A stretch of DNA of 64,000 bases. Origin: Metabacillus litoralis (GTDB lineage Bacteria; Bacillota; Bacilli; Bacillales; Bacillaceae). A program made the translations under genes and the position numbers. The notes beneath the pieces were generated by a model. That model saw only the letters and a program-made list of their open reading frames with translations. It searched no databases and was not told the origin of the DNA. Numbering within the stretch: the stretch's first letter is position 1; each line of letters begins with the position of its first letter. Location: NCBI RefSeq assembly GCF_020524045.1, contig NZ_JAIVKL010000001.1:558001-622000 (forward strand). The letters run 5' to 3'. This document shows positions 27,557 through 37,465 of the stretch, piece by piece.

Positions 27557-29311
27557 CTACCCTACTGTTGACTGTAAAACAGCCTTTTGATCTTTATATT
27601 GAATATCAAATATTCGTTTGTAATATCCTTCTCTCATAACTAATTCATCATGTGTTCCTCTTTCAGCAATTGAACCGTTTTCAAGAACTAATATTTCATC
27701 TGCATGCTTTAAAGAAGAAATACGATGAGCAATAATAAACGTTGTTCTTCCTCTCATAACTTCCTTCAACGCTTTTTGAATATTAAATTCTGTTGTCATA
27801 TCTACAGCACTTGTAGAGTCGTCTAGGATAAGAATACTAGGATCCATACAAATGGCTCTTGCAATTGCAATCCTTTGTTTTTGACCTCCCGATAACCCAA
27901 GGCCACGTTCACCTAGCATAGTGTTATAGCCATTTGGTAGCTCCATAATAAACTCATGTGCTTGTGCTCTTTTTGCTGCATCAATGATTGTTTCCATTGA
28001 AGATTCAGGACGTCCATAGGATATATTATCTTTAATTGTTGAAGAAAATAAAAAAGACTCTTGTAAAACAACACCAACATTTGATCGAAGGGTTTTTAAT
28101 GGATAATCCTTAATATCTCTTCCATCAATAAATATTTGACCGCTTGAAGGTTTATAAAATCGAGTCATCAATTGAGTTAAGCTTGTTTTGCCAGAACCTG
28201 TAGCTCCAATTAAACCAATTGTTTTTCCAGCACCCACTTGAAACGAAATATCATTAAGCGCCAATGCATCTTCCTCTTGATAACGTAAGCTAACCTTATC
28301 AAACGCTACATGTCCTTCTATGTTTTTAATCTCAACTGTATTTTCTTGATCACGAATGCTCTCATCTGCTTCAAGGATCTCAAGTAATCTTTCACCAGAT
28401 GCCTTTGATTGTGAAAATAAATTAATAACAAAACCTAAATGCATGATAGGCATCATTAAATACCAAACTAAACTAAAGAAAGCAACAAGTTCTCCAGGTT
28501 GCAAGCTACCTCTGATTACAAGGACACTTCCATATGCAAGTAAAGCAACAACACAAATATTACCAATCAACTCCATAAGTGGGAAGAATTTCGCCCATAT
28601 TCCTGAAGTGATTAGTGACTTCTCTTTATAACTGCCATTCGCTTGATTGAACTTAGAAATCTCAAAGTCTTCTCTCGAAAGAGCCTTTACTGTCTGAATT
28701 CCACTTATATTTTCTTGTACATTTGTATTTAGTTTTCCAAATGACTCACGAATATTACGAAATGCAGGATGTACTCTTTTGTCAAAGTGATATACTGCTA
28801 CAGCTAGAAATGGTAATGCTGCAATAGTAACCAATGTAAGTGGCACGGAGTAGATAAACATAACTGTGAGTGTTCCACATACTAATAGTAGAAAGCGAAC
28901 AAGCTCAGAAAAGCCAAAGGATAAAAAGAAGCGAAACCCTTCAACATCAGCTGTTAATCTAGACATTAAATCTCCAGTTTTCGCATTATCATAATACATA
29001 AATGGTAATCGTTGTAACTTTTCATACAAAGCATTTCGAAGTTTGTATACTGACTGAATTCCGAACATATCTCCTAAATATTGATGAAAAAATGCGGATA
29101 TCGCTTTGATTCCCATTAAGGTTAGAAAACCAAAAACAATCCAAGGAATATATTCATATTGTTTCTTCAAGACAATTTCATCAATCGTAAGTTGCAAGAC
29201 GATTGGATAAATTACTGTAATAGCCGTGATAAATAATACGAAAAACAATGACCATAAAAAATATTTTTTATATGGCCAGTAAAAGCTTTTTAACTTCTTA
29301 AAAGTATCCAT
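27557..29311 (-). CDS. yknU: ABC transporter, fused permease/ATPase YknU
   Basis: A 584-aa half-transporter: membrane domain (about 15-320) and ATPase domain with Walker A GATGSGKTS, canonical signature [14 protein letters not shown], Walker B ILILDDSTSAVD (Asp in place of the catalytic Glu) and AHRISS. The Glu-to-Asp change makes one composite site poorly hydrolytic, typical of asymmetric heterodimers with a partner such as YknV. The frame opens at 29338, but GGAGGAG precedes ATG 29311. First gene of the yknUV unit. Confidence 0.9.
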   Translation of the reverse strand: MDTFKKLKSFYWPYKKYFLWSLFFVLFITAITVIYPIVLQLTIDEIVLKKQYEYIPWIVFGFLTLMGIKAISAFFHQYLGDMFGIQSVYKLRNALYEKLQRLPFMYYDNAKTGDLMSRLTADVEGFRFFLSFGFSELVRFLLLVCGTLTVMFIYSVPLTLVTIAALPFLAVAVYHFDKRVHPAFRNIRESFGKLNTNVQENISGIQTVKALSREDFEISKFNQANGSYKEKSLITSGIWAKFFPLMELIGNICVVALLAYGSVLVIRGSLQPGELVAFFSLVWYLMMPIMHLGFVINLFSQSKASGERLLEILEADESIRDQENTVEIKNIEGHVAFDKVSLRYQEEDALALNDISFQVGAGKTIGLIGATGSGKTSLTQLMTRFYKPSSGQIFIDGRDIKDYPLKTLRSNVGVVLQESFLFSSTIKDNISYGRPESSMETIIDAAKRAQAHEFIMELPNGYNTMLGERGLGLSGGQKQRIAIARAICMDPSILILDDSTSAVDMTTEFNIQKALKEVMRGRTTFIIAHRISSLKHADEILVLENGSIAERGTHDELVMREGYYKRIFDIQYKDQKAVLQSTVG

Positions 29312-29587
29312 ATCTTCTCCTCCAAGGTTATTAACCAATTATTCTAAGAATCATATTATCTATAAATATAACAGTACCTATATAAATATATCGGTATTCG
29401 AAATAATTTTCCATAAATGTGATAAGATTTACAAAATTCACAACTTTAGAAGTATATTACTCCTCTTATTAATGAATTATTAACGAAGTAACTAAGACCA
29501 ATGAATGAATAAATTTTATGATCATTTAACTTAGTATTTTTCCAAAGTAAAATCAAGTTATAAAAACACAACGTTGCAAAAATAGGA

Positions 29588-30160
29588 TTATTCAACACTA
29601 CGAGCCCTTTCTAAGATCTCCATTATACAATCTGATTTTGCACTGGCATATTCGTTACCATTGTTCCAAGTTCTAACTGAAAGTTCTTTTTTGAGCTGTT
29701 CGTATTGTAACCGCTCCGTACGAGACACTCTCAAATAATCTCTAAATAGGATATGATCATTCCACCAATTACTATGCAATGGGACAACATGTATATGTGA
29801 TTTTCTATCTTCATGTTGAATTTCAACAATATTATCTTCTGTCATAATAGTAGGATAATTTTTTATGCTAGTATCTTTTACACCAATAAAAAAACGTCGA
29901 AATGGTATTTCTTTATTATAAGTTGAAACATATTTATATGGCTTAACAGCTAATTTTTCTGCTGCAATATCTAATAATGTTTCATCCTTCAATCCGATCA
30001 TGATATCAATAATCGGCTTTGCTGATAGACCTTCTATAGACGTGCTTCCTATATGTTCAATAACATGATCTAAATCATTTAGGATACTATGTAATTTTTT
30101 TTCTTCCAGTTGAAAAGTAAGTGCCCAGTTTGGATCATATTCAGACAAATTAACCTTCAT
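29588..30160 (-). CDS. GrpB family protein (UPF0157)
   Basis: A 190-aa cytoplasmic protein of the GrpB/UPF0157 family, a nucleotidyltransferase-like fold. The family pattern VIEHIGSTSIEGLSAKPIIDIMIGL occupies about residues 34-58, and HIHVVPLHSNWWNDHILFRDYL follows near 118-140. Often found alone or fused to dephospho-CoA kinase. Biochemical role not established. Start ATG with GAAGGAGAAG; monocistronic. Confidence 0.85.
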   Translation of the reverse strand: MKVNLSEYDPNWALTFQLEEKKLHSILNDLDHVIEHIGSTSIEGLSAKPIIDIMIGLKDETLLDIAAEKLAVKPYKYVSTYNKEIPFRRFFIGVKDTSIKNYPTIMTEDNIVEIQHEDRKSHIHVVPLHSNWWNDHILFRDYLRVSRTERLQYEQLKKELSVRTWNNGNEYASAKSDCIMEILERARSVE

Positions 30161-30540
30161 TTTAATCTTCTCCTTCTAAACTTGTCCCTATTGAATACAA
30201 CTAAATTAAAGAACCTTTCAAATGACAAATTTAATTCAGTGGATTTTTATATCTTTTGGTAAAACTGAATCATTCATGTTTGTATATTATACACTCTAAA
30301 CTTTGCTGGTACTCAGTCTCACCATTAAGTATCACTTTTAACCAGTAAAGAGAATGCTTGAAACAAAATCCAGTACAAGTTGAGTTTAAGAATAAAAGGT
30401 ACCATTAGACTTTATACATTAATAATTTATTCAGTTTATTGAACAGAAACAGAGTTTACTAGGAATAGCATGGAGAAATGTTTTACTTAGTAGGAAAATA
30501 AGTAGAAGACTAAATCATAGATAAGATTGGAGAGGTAACA
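30161..30540. other. Divergent intergenic gap before mscL
   Basis: 380 bases of AT-rich sequence between grpB-like and mscL. No hairpin, repeat or consensus promoter stood out. Confidence 0.4.
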
Positions 30541-30918
30541 ATGTTTAAACAATTTCTTCGTTTTGCAGTAAGAGGGAATGTAGTTGATTTAGCAGTTGGT
30601 GTCATCATCGGGACAGCATTCGGTAAAATTGTTACCTCATTAGTCGATGACTTAGTTATGCCAATCATAGGCATTCTTCTTGGGGGTATTAATTTAAAAG
30701 AATTTTCATTTACTTTTAAGGACTCATCCATACAATACGGATCATTTTTGCAAACTGTTTTAGACTTTATCATCATCACGTATAGCATCTTTTTCTTTGT
30801 TCAACTTTTTTATAAATTACGGAAAATCGATCATGATAAACCTATAGGCCAAACCAAAACAAATAGTGAACTATTATTAGAAGAGATACGCGATTTATTG
30901 AAAGAAAAGCGAGAATGA
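30541..30918 (+). CDS. mscL: Large-conductance mechanosensitive channel MscL
   Basis: A 125-aa pentameric channel that opens under extreme membrane tension and releases solutes during hypo-osmotic shock. The N-terminal amphipathic helix and TM1 show MFKQFLRFAVRGNVVDLAVG and VIIGTAFGKIVTSLV. TM2 (FIIITYSIFFFVQLFYKL) and a charged C-terminal helix (LLLEEIRDLLKEKRE) complete it. Preceded by GGAGAGGT. The window also encodes an MscS-type channel. Confidence 0.95.
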   Translation: MFKQFLRFAVRGNVVDLAVGVIIGTAFGKIVTSLVDDLVMPIIGILLGGINLKEFSFTFKDSSIQYGSFLQTVLDFIIITYSIFFFVQLFYKLRKIDHDKPIGQTKTNSELLLEEIRDLLKEKRE

Positions 30919-30985
30919 TATTATTTTCCATATTCATAAAATAAATGAGGGGAAAAATAAATTTTTGAAGAAGTAAAGACATAAT

Positions 30986-31015
30986 AAAAAGACTGTCTAT
31001 TCAAACAGTCTTTTT
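30986..31015. terminator. Bidirectional terminator between mscL and the GNAT-peptide operon
   Basis: AAAAAGACTGT pairs with ACAGTCTTTTT around an 8-base loop; A- and T-runs serve both converging units. Confidence 0.85.
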
Positions 31016-31033
31016 CTCGCTTAATGTAAGGAT

Positions 31034-31561
31034 TTAAATTCTTGAGACAAATTTAAATCGATTACAGAAAAACTCTAATTCTTTAAACAATACCGTATAT
31101 AAAGCCATGTTATTCACTAATGTTTTTGTTGAATCAGGTAACTCACTAAATTTTGAAAATAAACTCTCAAGTTCTCCATTGTTTACCGATGACCAAAATT
31201 GAATTTGTTCGACATCAGGATTACTATGCTTAACTTCCTTGATTAGTGCTTGTAACACTTTTAAAAACAATGAAGTACAGCGATATTCCTTTTTAAGAAA
31301 GACAATCTCTACTTGACAAATATGCTTATCCTCATAATCATTAGCACTTGTTCCATAAACAAACCCAGTTACACCGATAATTTGATAAGGGTCATCACTT
31401 ATGATTAAAAGTCCCTTACCTAAAATTAATGGACTGCTAATGAAACTTAGACTCATAGCAAACGGGTATGTTAAATTCAACTCATTATGGTTTTCCAACA
31501 AAAACTTTAAATATGATTTATTGTCCATTTCAAACTTACAAGTACGGAATTCTAGTTCCAT
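31034..31561 (-). CDS. GNAT-like protein, second copy (peptide-operon gene 4)
   Basis: A 175-aa soluble protein related to the 171-aa gene two positions upstream. Shared positions include GT-x5-DK, an R-x-T-x-LFL segment (YRCTSLFLKVLQALI), PDVE and SKF near residue 137. Fold-level resemblance to GNAT acyltransferases is inferred from size and the RxTxLFL loop followed by a helix (the acetyl-CoA-binding region of GNATs is R/Q-x-x-G-x-G/A); here the pyrophosphate loop is degenerate, so activity is uncertain. Its ATG overlaps the stop of the 31-aa peptide gene by one base, so it is translationally coupled to it. Last gene of the operon. Confidence 0.7.
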   Translation of the reverse strand: MELEFRTCKFEMDNKSYLKFLLENHNELNLTYPFAMSLSFISSPLILGKGLLIISDDPYQIIGVTGFVYGTSANDYEDKHICQVEIVFLKKEYRCTSLFLKVLQALIKEVKHSNPDVEQIQFWSSVNNGELESLFSKFSELPDSTKTLVNNMALYTVLFKELEFFCNRFKFVSRI

Positions 31562-31656
31562 TACTTAGCTGTTGCTCTTAAAGAATCATTGATCTTTACG
31601 ATTTTTCCAAATCCGCTTCCTTTTATTTCTTTAATGCTTGGTTTTGGTGGTATCAT
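31561..31656 (-). CDS. 31-aa cationic peptide, candidate RiPP or signal precursor
   Basis: An ATG at 31656 follows AAGGAGG with eight bases spacing, the best ribosome-binding site of the operon. The peptide begins MIPPKPSIKEIKG, continues SGFGKIVKINDSLRATAK, and contains six Lys, one Arg and only two acidic residues. The centre is near mirror-symmetric (IKEIKG-SGF-GKIVKI). It has no Cys and no signal peptide. Its TAA overlaps the ATG of the downstream GNAT-like gene (TAATG). Placement between two GNAT-like genes behind an ABC exporter suggests a ribosomally made peptide that is modified and exported. No known family recognised. Confidence 0.65.
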   Translation of the reverse strand: MIPPKPSIKEIKGSGFGKIVKINDSLRATAK

Positions 31657-31702
31657 TTTTCATTCCTCCTTTACAATTTTTAGTGTAAATCTTACTAGTT
31701 CA

Positions 31703-32218
31703 TTATACCTTACTCAACTTGTTTAGAATAGTTGAAATTTTGTTTATTTTACCACAAAAGACAATTTCTTCCCCTAAAGTAGTTTCCCGGGAATAAGTGA
31801 AAGTTGTGAATTTAGAATACAACCTGCAAAGGTATGAATTTTCAGATAATGCTGCTAATCTTAATTCTTCAACATCAGGATGCTCATTCATGATGTGGTC
31901 AACCATAAAACGTAACCCATTTAAAAAAAGTCTTGTTCCTCGATGTTCACGATCAAAAATTGCAATGTCTACAAATGCGACTTCTTTATCTGTAAATTGT
32001 TTTTCGTTTGTTCCATGATAATAAGCGGCTGCACCCATTATTTGATCCCTTTCATCTATTGCCTGTAGTATGTGACCTTCAGTCACATAAGAGTATACTA
32101 GTTCAACAATATCCATCGTTGTATAAGCTTGATGAATATCATGTTTTCTTTCCAATATGAATAAACTCACTTTAGCAAAATCATCGTCTGTGGAACATCG
32201 TTTAAAAAAAGTAGACAT
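31703..32218 (-). CDS. GNAT-like protein, first copy (peptide-operon gene 2)
   Basis: A 171-aa soluble protein. The pattern fits a GNAT N-acyltransferase: a strand AAAYYHGTNEK, then VAFVDIAIFDREHRGTRLFLNGLRFMV, where HRGTRLF takes the place of the acetyl-CoA pyrophosphate loop (R-G-T-R for R-x-x-G-x-G/A), and a C-terminal LAALSENSYLCRLYSKF. Start ATG with GGGGAG. It lies 15 bases after the ABC exporter and 46 bases before the 31-aa peptide gene, with no terminator between. Paralogous to the gene at 31034-31561. Confidence 0.72.
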   Translation of the reverse strand: MSTFFKRCSTDDDFAKVSLFILERKHDIHQAYTTMDIVELVYSYVTEGHILQAIDERDQIMGAAAYYHGTNEKQFTDKEVAFVDIAIFDREHRGTRLFLNGLRFMVDHIMNEHPDVEELRLAALSENSYLCRLYSKFTTFTYSRETTLGEEIVFCGKINKISTILNKLSKV

Positions 32219-32233
32219 AATGTACTCCCCTCT

Positions 32234-33991
32234 TCAATTCATAAATAAGTTTAAATCTTCTTCATCGGTAACAATTCCATTCTGCTTTTCCCACATGTAA
32301 TGATAATAACCATTTATCTTTAAGAGTTCTTGATGGGATCCAAACTCAACAATTTTCCCTTCTTTAAAAACATAAATGAGATCAGCGTTTATGACTGATT
32401 TTAATCGATGAGATACAGAAATAATTGTTTTATACTTACGTATCTGTTCTATCAATGTAATAATGTCGGCCTCTGTCGGAGGATCTAAAGCAGCTGTTAC
32501 CTCATCAAGTAATAACACCTTAGACTTTCTAAGTAATGCTCTAGCAATTGCTAACCTTTGACGCTCTCCACCTGATAAAGAGCCTCCTTCATGATGAACT
32601 ACAGTGTTATATCCATCTGGCCAGCTCATGATATCATCGTGAATATTTACTAATTTTGCAATTTCAATCATCTCAGACTCAGTTGCGTCTAAGTTGTCTA
32701 ACAACAGATTATCTTTTATTGATGTATTAAATAAAAAGGTATCTTGTGTTACTAATGTTGTTAGCTTTCTTAAAGAACCTTCATTAATGTCTCGTATATC
32801 ATTATCATCAAAAAAAACCGAACCCTCCTTTGGATCGTAAAATCGGGCTAATAATTGCAAGGCAGTGCTTTTACCAGATCCACTTGGTCCTACAAAGGCA
32901 ATATAGCTACCTAATGGTATATTTAAACTAACTTCATGCAATTGATCAGATTTATTTGTATATCCAAAACTTACCTTATTCATCCGAATTGATGACAAAA
33001 TAGAAGGAATATCTACTCCCTTAACAGGGTTATATAAACTGTTTTTATAATCAAATATCTCCTGTACCCTTTTAAAACTAACAGATGAATCGATTAAATT
33101 AGGAACTAGAACAGATAAATTCAATACTGACTGACCCACAATCATAAACAAAGTAAAGAAGGACACAAATTCTCCAATTGTTATAGAACTATTAAAGATG
33201 AGATAACCACCAAAACCTAGCATAATTCCATTTAAAAGCATTAATGCAGTAAGCGGTAATCTTTCCATTAAAGAGTTAATCATATGTAAATTAAAACCTG
33301 TAGAATATAGATCATGAATTTGTTTACTTCCTCTTTCAGAAAACCGATTCTGTAAATGAAAGCTTTTAATTGTTTTGTAACCTTTAATCATTTCATCTAT
33401 CGTATTAGAGAATCTTTCTTGTGATTCTTTAAAGCTTTTGTTGCTATCCGTTGCTTTCTTTTGCAACATTTTAGGTCCGATAAATAAAAGTGTTGATCCG
33501 ACAAGCATTGCAACGGTTAGTTTCCACTCAATAGAAAATAAGATTATCAATCCAATTGGGATACTTACTATTTCCTTTAAAAAATAAGGGAATATTGTAC
33601 GTATAACCCTTTCCATTGATCCCAAATCAGTATGAAAACGCGTGACAATATCACCAATTTTATACCGCTGATAAAAAGGTAATGATTGCTTTTGAATATG
33701 AAGAAACAATTCAGTTCTAATCATACGGATGACAACTCCACTTAGTTTCCCAAGCGAATAATCTCCAAATGTAATGGCAAGAAAATTTACTAATCCCCCT
33801 ACAATTAATACACATAATATGATTGTGAATATTCGATAATCCCTCGGAATGAATGCTTCATCTATTAAATATTGTAAGCTCAAAGGTGCTATCATCAAAT
33901 AAGCAACCTCAATGAAAATACTTATTAAAAAAGTAAAGAACAGTAATTTATATTCCATAAAATATAAAAGAATGGTTCTTATGAAGGTCAT
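32234..33991 (-). CDS. ABC exporter, fused permease/ATPase (peptide-operon gene 1)
   Basis: About 585 aa: six membrane helices (about 1-305) and a C-terminal ATPase with Walker [10 protein letters not shown], signature LSGGERQRLAIARA, Walker B VLLLDEVTAALD and SHRLKS. There is no N-terminal C39 peptidase domain, so it would export without cutting a double-glycine leader. ATG 33991 is used; an in-frame TTG two codons upstream (33997) is possible. It heads a four-gene operon with two GNAT-like genes and a cationic peptide, and is the likely exporter of the peptide product. Confidence 0.85.
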   Translation of the reverse strand: MTFIRTILLYFMEYKLLFFTFLISIFIEVAYLMIAPLSLQYLIDEAFIPRDYRIFTIILCVLIVGGLVNFLAITFGDYSLGKLSGVVIRMIRTELFLHIQKQSLPFYQRYKIGDIVTRFHTDLGSMERVIRTIFPYFLKEIVSIPIGLIILFSIEWKLTVAMLVGSTLLFIGPKMLQKKATDSNKSFKESQERFSNTIDEMIKGYKTIKSFHLQNRFSERGSKQIHDLYSTGFNLHMINSLMERLPLTALMLLNGIMLGFGGYLIFNSSITIGEFVSFFTLFMIVGQSVLNLSVLVPNLIDSSVSFKRVQEIFDYKNSLYNPVKGVDIPSILSSIRMNKVSFGYTNKSDQLHEVSLNIPLGSYIAFVGPSGSGKSTALQLLARFYDPKEGSVFFDDNDIRDINEGSLRKLTTLVTQDTFLFNTSIKDNLLLDNLDATESEMIEIAKLVNIHDDIMSWPDGYNTVVHHEGGSLSGGERQRLAIARALLRKSKVLLLDEVTAALDPPTEADIITLIEQIRKYKTIISVSHRLKSVINADLIYVFKEGKIVEFGSHQELLKINGYYHYMWEKQNGIVTDEEDLNLFMN

Positions 33992-34271
33992 TTTCAAACA
34001 CCAACTTCCTATATTAGTAGATTACTTCAGATATTTCATACTGTAAACAACTTCCTTCTTAACTTTAGGTACTTTTTAACTAGTAGATTAATTGGACTTT
34101 TTCATGCTTAGTCCCTAGAACAATTCCCTCACAAAAATAGATTCATGTTATATACTCTGTATCATATTAGTTACTATCACGAACACTAAAGCACAAAGTC
34201 TTATCATTTTATTTATTTTCATCCATTCGTTATATTAGAACTGAACGATCTTAATTTGAAAGGTGAGAACT

Positions 34272-35276
34272 ATGCAAAAACAAATACTTCTTAAAAAAAG
34301 GCCTAAAGAAACTCCTACACACAATGACTTTGAAGTTGTTGAAACAAGCATTGGAACACCGTCTGATGGAGAGATCCTTGTAAAAACGATTTATATCTCT
34401 GTTGATCCATATTTACGTGGGAGAATGAATGATACAAAATCATATATCCCTCCTTTTAAACTAAATGAAGTTATTTCTAGTGGTGTTATTGGACAAGTAA
34501 TCGAATCAAAATCAAATCGATTTGATAAAAACGATATCGTCCTTGGATCACTAGGATGGCAGGAATATAACATAATAAAAGAAGACTCAGTTCGCAAAAT
34601 AAACCCAAACATAGCACCAGAATCAACTTACCTAAGCGTATTAGGCATGACTGGTTTAACTGCTTATTTTGGTTTATTGGATATCGGTAAACCTAATGAA
34701 GGTGAAACAGTAGTCGTTTCAGGTGCAGCTGGTGCAGTTGGATCCATCGTTGGTCAAATCGCGAAAATTAAGGGATGTCGAGTTGTTGGAATTGCTGGAT
34801 CTGAAGATAAAGTAAATTTACTTTTAAATGATTTTGGATTTGATGCAGCTATTAATTACAATACGCAGGATGTTGGAGTTGCACTTGAAGAAGCATGCCC
34901 AGATGGTATTGACGTCTACTTTGAAAATGTTGGAGGAACAATATCTGATGCAATATTTCCTCTTTTAAATAATTTTGCTAGAATTCCGGTATGTGGTGCT
35001 ATTTCCGCTTACAATACAGCTGAAGATATAGGTCCCAGGGTTCAAACACACTTAATAAAGACTAGTTCTTTAATGCAGGGATTTACTGTTGGAAACTATT
35101 CTTCTCGATTTGAAGAAGGCATTCAAGAATTAGCTACATGGTTAAAAGATGGAAAGTTGAAGTATGAAGAAACAATTACAGTTGGGTTTGACAAGACAAT
35201 TGATGCTTTCCTAGACCTTTTCAAAGGAGCTAATATTGGCAAATCACTAGTAAAAGTAGCTGAGATAGAAAAATAA
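34272..35276 (+). CDS. NADP-dependent oxidoreductase, MDR superfamily (YfmJ/CurA-like)
   Basis: A 334-aa zinc-less medium-chain dehydrogenase/reductase. It opens with the family pattern NDFEVVETSIGTPSDGEILVK, then ISVDPYLRGRM. The Rossmann motif SGAAGAVGSIVGQIAKIKG binds NADP(H), and VDPYLRGRMND marks the leukotriene B4 12-hydroxydehydrogenase/curcumin reductase branch. The frame opens with GTG 34263, but AAAGGTGAG precedes ATG 34272. It probably reduces alpha,beta-unsaturated carbonyls; the physiological substrate is unknown. Monocistronic. Confidence 0.88.
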   Translation: MQKQILLKKRPKETPTHNDFEVVETSIGTPSDGEILVKTIYISVDPYLRGRMNDTKSYIPPFKLNEVISSGVIGQVIESKSNRFDKNDIVLGSLGWQEYNIIKEDSVRKINPNIAPESTYLSVLGMTGLTAYFGLLDIGKPNEGETVVVSGAAGAVGSIVGQIAKIKGCRVVGIAGSEDKVNLLLNDFGFDAAINYNTQDVGVALEEACPDGIDVYFENVGGTISDAIFPLLNNFARIPVCGAISAYNTAEDIGPRVQTHLIKTSSLMQGFTVGNYSSRFEEGIQELATWLKDGKLKYEETITVGFDKTIDAFLDLFKGANIGKSLVKVAEIEK

Positions 35277-35396
35277 AAAACAGTTATAAAACTAGAATAT
35301 TTTTGGTTCGCCCTTTTTATATAGGAGATCTTATCTCTACTATAAGTTAGCTGCTAAGAGTACACATGAATAAGTAGTTCAGACTTCGTAAAATGA

Positions 35397-35441
35397 AAAA
35401 GCTAACAAAGTTAAATATATATTTTAACTTTGTTAGCTTTT
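35397..35441. terminator. Strong 19-bp terminator between MDR and chemoreceptor genes
   Basis: AAAAGCTAACAAAGTTAAA pairs perfectly with its complement around seven bases. It serves the converging genes on both sides. Confidence 0.9.
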
Positions 35442-35458
35442 CACATCATTCGCTAAGA

Positions 35459-37465
35459 TTACACTTTAAATTGATCAATCAATGATTGTAGCTCTTCTGC
35501 CATTTCTGTAAGAGCTCTTGTAGCAGAATTAATCTCTTCCATTGAAGCTAATTGCTCTTCAGTAGTTGCTGCTACTTCTTCTGATGTTGTTAAACTATCT
35601 TTCGCAATAACTGTTAACTCATTTGCGGATGCACTAACTTCTTGCACAGCAGCAGACATTTGTTGAACAGTTGCTGTCACCTCTTCAATTTGTGGTGTCA
35701 TTTGATTCATACTATTCATGATGAAACCAAATTTCTCAGAAGTTTCAGTAGAAATAGTTAAACCTTCTTCAGCATTTTTAGAAACCTTACTCATAATCTC
35801 AACTGATTTATTCGTATCTTCTTGAACGCTTGAGATCAATAAAGCAATTTGCCCAGCAGATTTTTGGGATTGTTCAGCTAATTTTCTAACTTCATCTGCA
35901 ACAACAGCAAAACCTTTCCCATGCTCTCCAGCCCTTGCAGCTTCAATTGCTGCATTAAGTGCTAATAAATTTGTTTGATCAGCAATCTGTGAGATAGCGT
36001 CGAGAATTTTCCCAATTTCATTAGAGCGCTGGTAGAGAGATTGAATAACCTTATTAGATTCTAATACAGATGAATGGATAAACTTCATTTGTTCTAGGTT
36101 ATTTTTTACATATTTCTCTCCTTCAGTTGCTTCTAACGCAGTTTCTTGTGCCAAATCTGATACTTGAGTTGAACTAGTAGAAATATTTAAGATTCCCTGC
36201 AATACTTCTTCTAACGCAGCAGTATTTGCTTCAATCTTAGTTGTTTGATTTTCTGCACCACTTGCCACTTGTTGAACAGCTTCGGCCACTTGTTTTGTTC
36301 CAACTGTTGTTTGATTAGCACTTGCAATAAGCTCTTCTGAAGAAGCACTTACACGTTCTGATGAACTCTGTAAACTAATAACAACAGAACGTAAATTAGT
36401 AACCATCTTTTTAAAACTTTTTGATAATTGTCCAATTTCATCCTCTGAAGTAACAACAATTTCTTCTGTTAAATCTCCATTACTAATTCGTTCTGCAGAT
36501 GTAACAAGTGATTGAATTGGTCGAATAATCGTTCGTATGATAATAAAGACAATAAGAGCACCTATAAGAAGAAAAGAAATAATAACTGTTAATGTCTTTA
36601 TAAAGATTCCTTGAGCGGCATTCGATATTTCAGCAGAAAACATAGTTCCTGCTATTTTCCATCCCGTTAATTCATTTGTTGTGAATTCCATCTCTTTTTT
36701 GGCACCCTCAAATGTATAAGAAATAGATCCATTCTTGCTTTCGAAGAGTTTCTTTAACCAATCACCAGATGCTTTTTCTCCTTGGTTGCTTGGATGAATA
36801 AGATACGTTTCTGTTTTATCTATAATTGTTACATAACCTTCTTTACCTACTTTTACTTGATCTGTTAATTGACTCAAAGCTTCAATGTTTATGTCGACTG
36901 CAATAACACCAGATCGATCATCTAACGTTTTAGCAATTGTTACAGATGTTTCTTTTGTGCTAGCATCTGTATATGGATCTGTTATGATCACCTTACCCTT
37001 ATTATCCATTGCTAATTCATACCAAGGACGTGTTTTCGGATCATAGTCATCAGGTAATTGAGTATAAGGTGCAATAATCATCTCACCTTCCTCTGTACCA
37101 ATGTAGATCGTTTGTGCTTCGGGCTTGGTTTGAATATATTGATTGAATTTTGCTACAATATTCTTCTTATCTTCTTCCGTAATTGTCGTATTAGCTGTTT
37201 TAGCTGATTGTGCAAAGTAGTTGATATCTTCTTGTATTGGCTCTAATTGAGAATTTAATGAAGTGTTTATTAACTGAACACTTTCCCTAGCCGTTTGAAG
37301 CATGCTCTTTTCGATCTCTGATTTTGCAGAGTGATATGAAATAAGACCTATCGATATACTCGGAATCAATAAAACGATCGAAAATGCAATAATCAGCTTC
37401 ATTCTAACAGTTAGTCTTTTGTTCAAATCTAGCAAGCTTCTATAATACTTCTTAATCATTTTCAT
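35459..37465 (-). CDS. Methyl-accepting chemotaxis protein (dCache type)
   Basis: A 668-aa membrane chemoreceptor. TM1 (about 24-45, [20 protein letters not shown]) and TM2 (about 288-310) bracket an extracellular dCache ligand domain ([11 protein letters not shown], then [20 protein letters not shown] and [13 protein letters not shown]). A HAMP domain (about 312-365) follows, then a long methyl-accepting coiled coil with the conserved hairpin tip [20 protein letters not shown]. The DPYxDxxT pattern is typical of amino-acid-type dCache receptors; the ligand is not determined. No other chemotaxis gene lies nearby. Start ATG with AGAGGAAGA. Confidence 0.92.
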   Translation of the reverse strand: MKMIKKYYRSLLDLNKRLTVRMKLIIAFSIVLLIPSISIGLISYHSAKSEIEKSMLQTARESVQLINTSLNSQLEPIQEDINYFAQSAKTANTTITEEDKKNIVAKFNQYIQTKPEAQTIYIGTEEGEMIIAPYTQLPDDYDPKTRPWYELAMDNKGKVIITDPYTDASTKETSVTIAKTLDDRSGVIAVDINIEALSQLTDQVKVGKEGYVTIIDKTETYLIHPSNQGEKASGDWLKKLFESKNGSISYTFEGAKKEMEFTTNELTGWKIAGTMFSAEISNAAQGIFIKTLTVIISFLLIGALIVFIIIRTIIRPIQSLVTSAERISNGDLTEEIVVTSEDEIGQLSKSFKKMVTNLRSVVISLQSSSERVSASSEELIASANQTTVGTKQVAEAVQQVASGAENQTTKIEANTAALEEVLQGILNISTSSTQVSDLAQETALEATEGEKYVKNNLEQMKFIHSSVLESNKVIQSLYQRSNEIGKILDAISQIADQTNLLALNAAIEAARAGEHGKGFAVVADEVRKLAEQSQKSAGQIALLISSVQEDTNKSVEIMSKVSKNAEEGLTISTETSEKFGFIMNSMNQMTPQIEEVTATVQQMSAAVQEVSASANELTVIAKDSLTTSEEVAATTEEQLASMEEINSATRALTEMAEELQSLIDQFKV

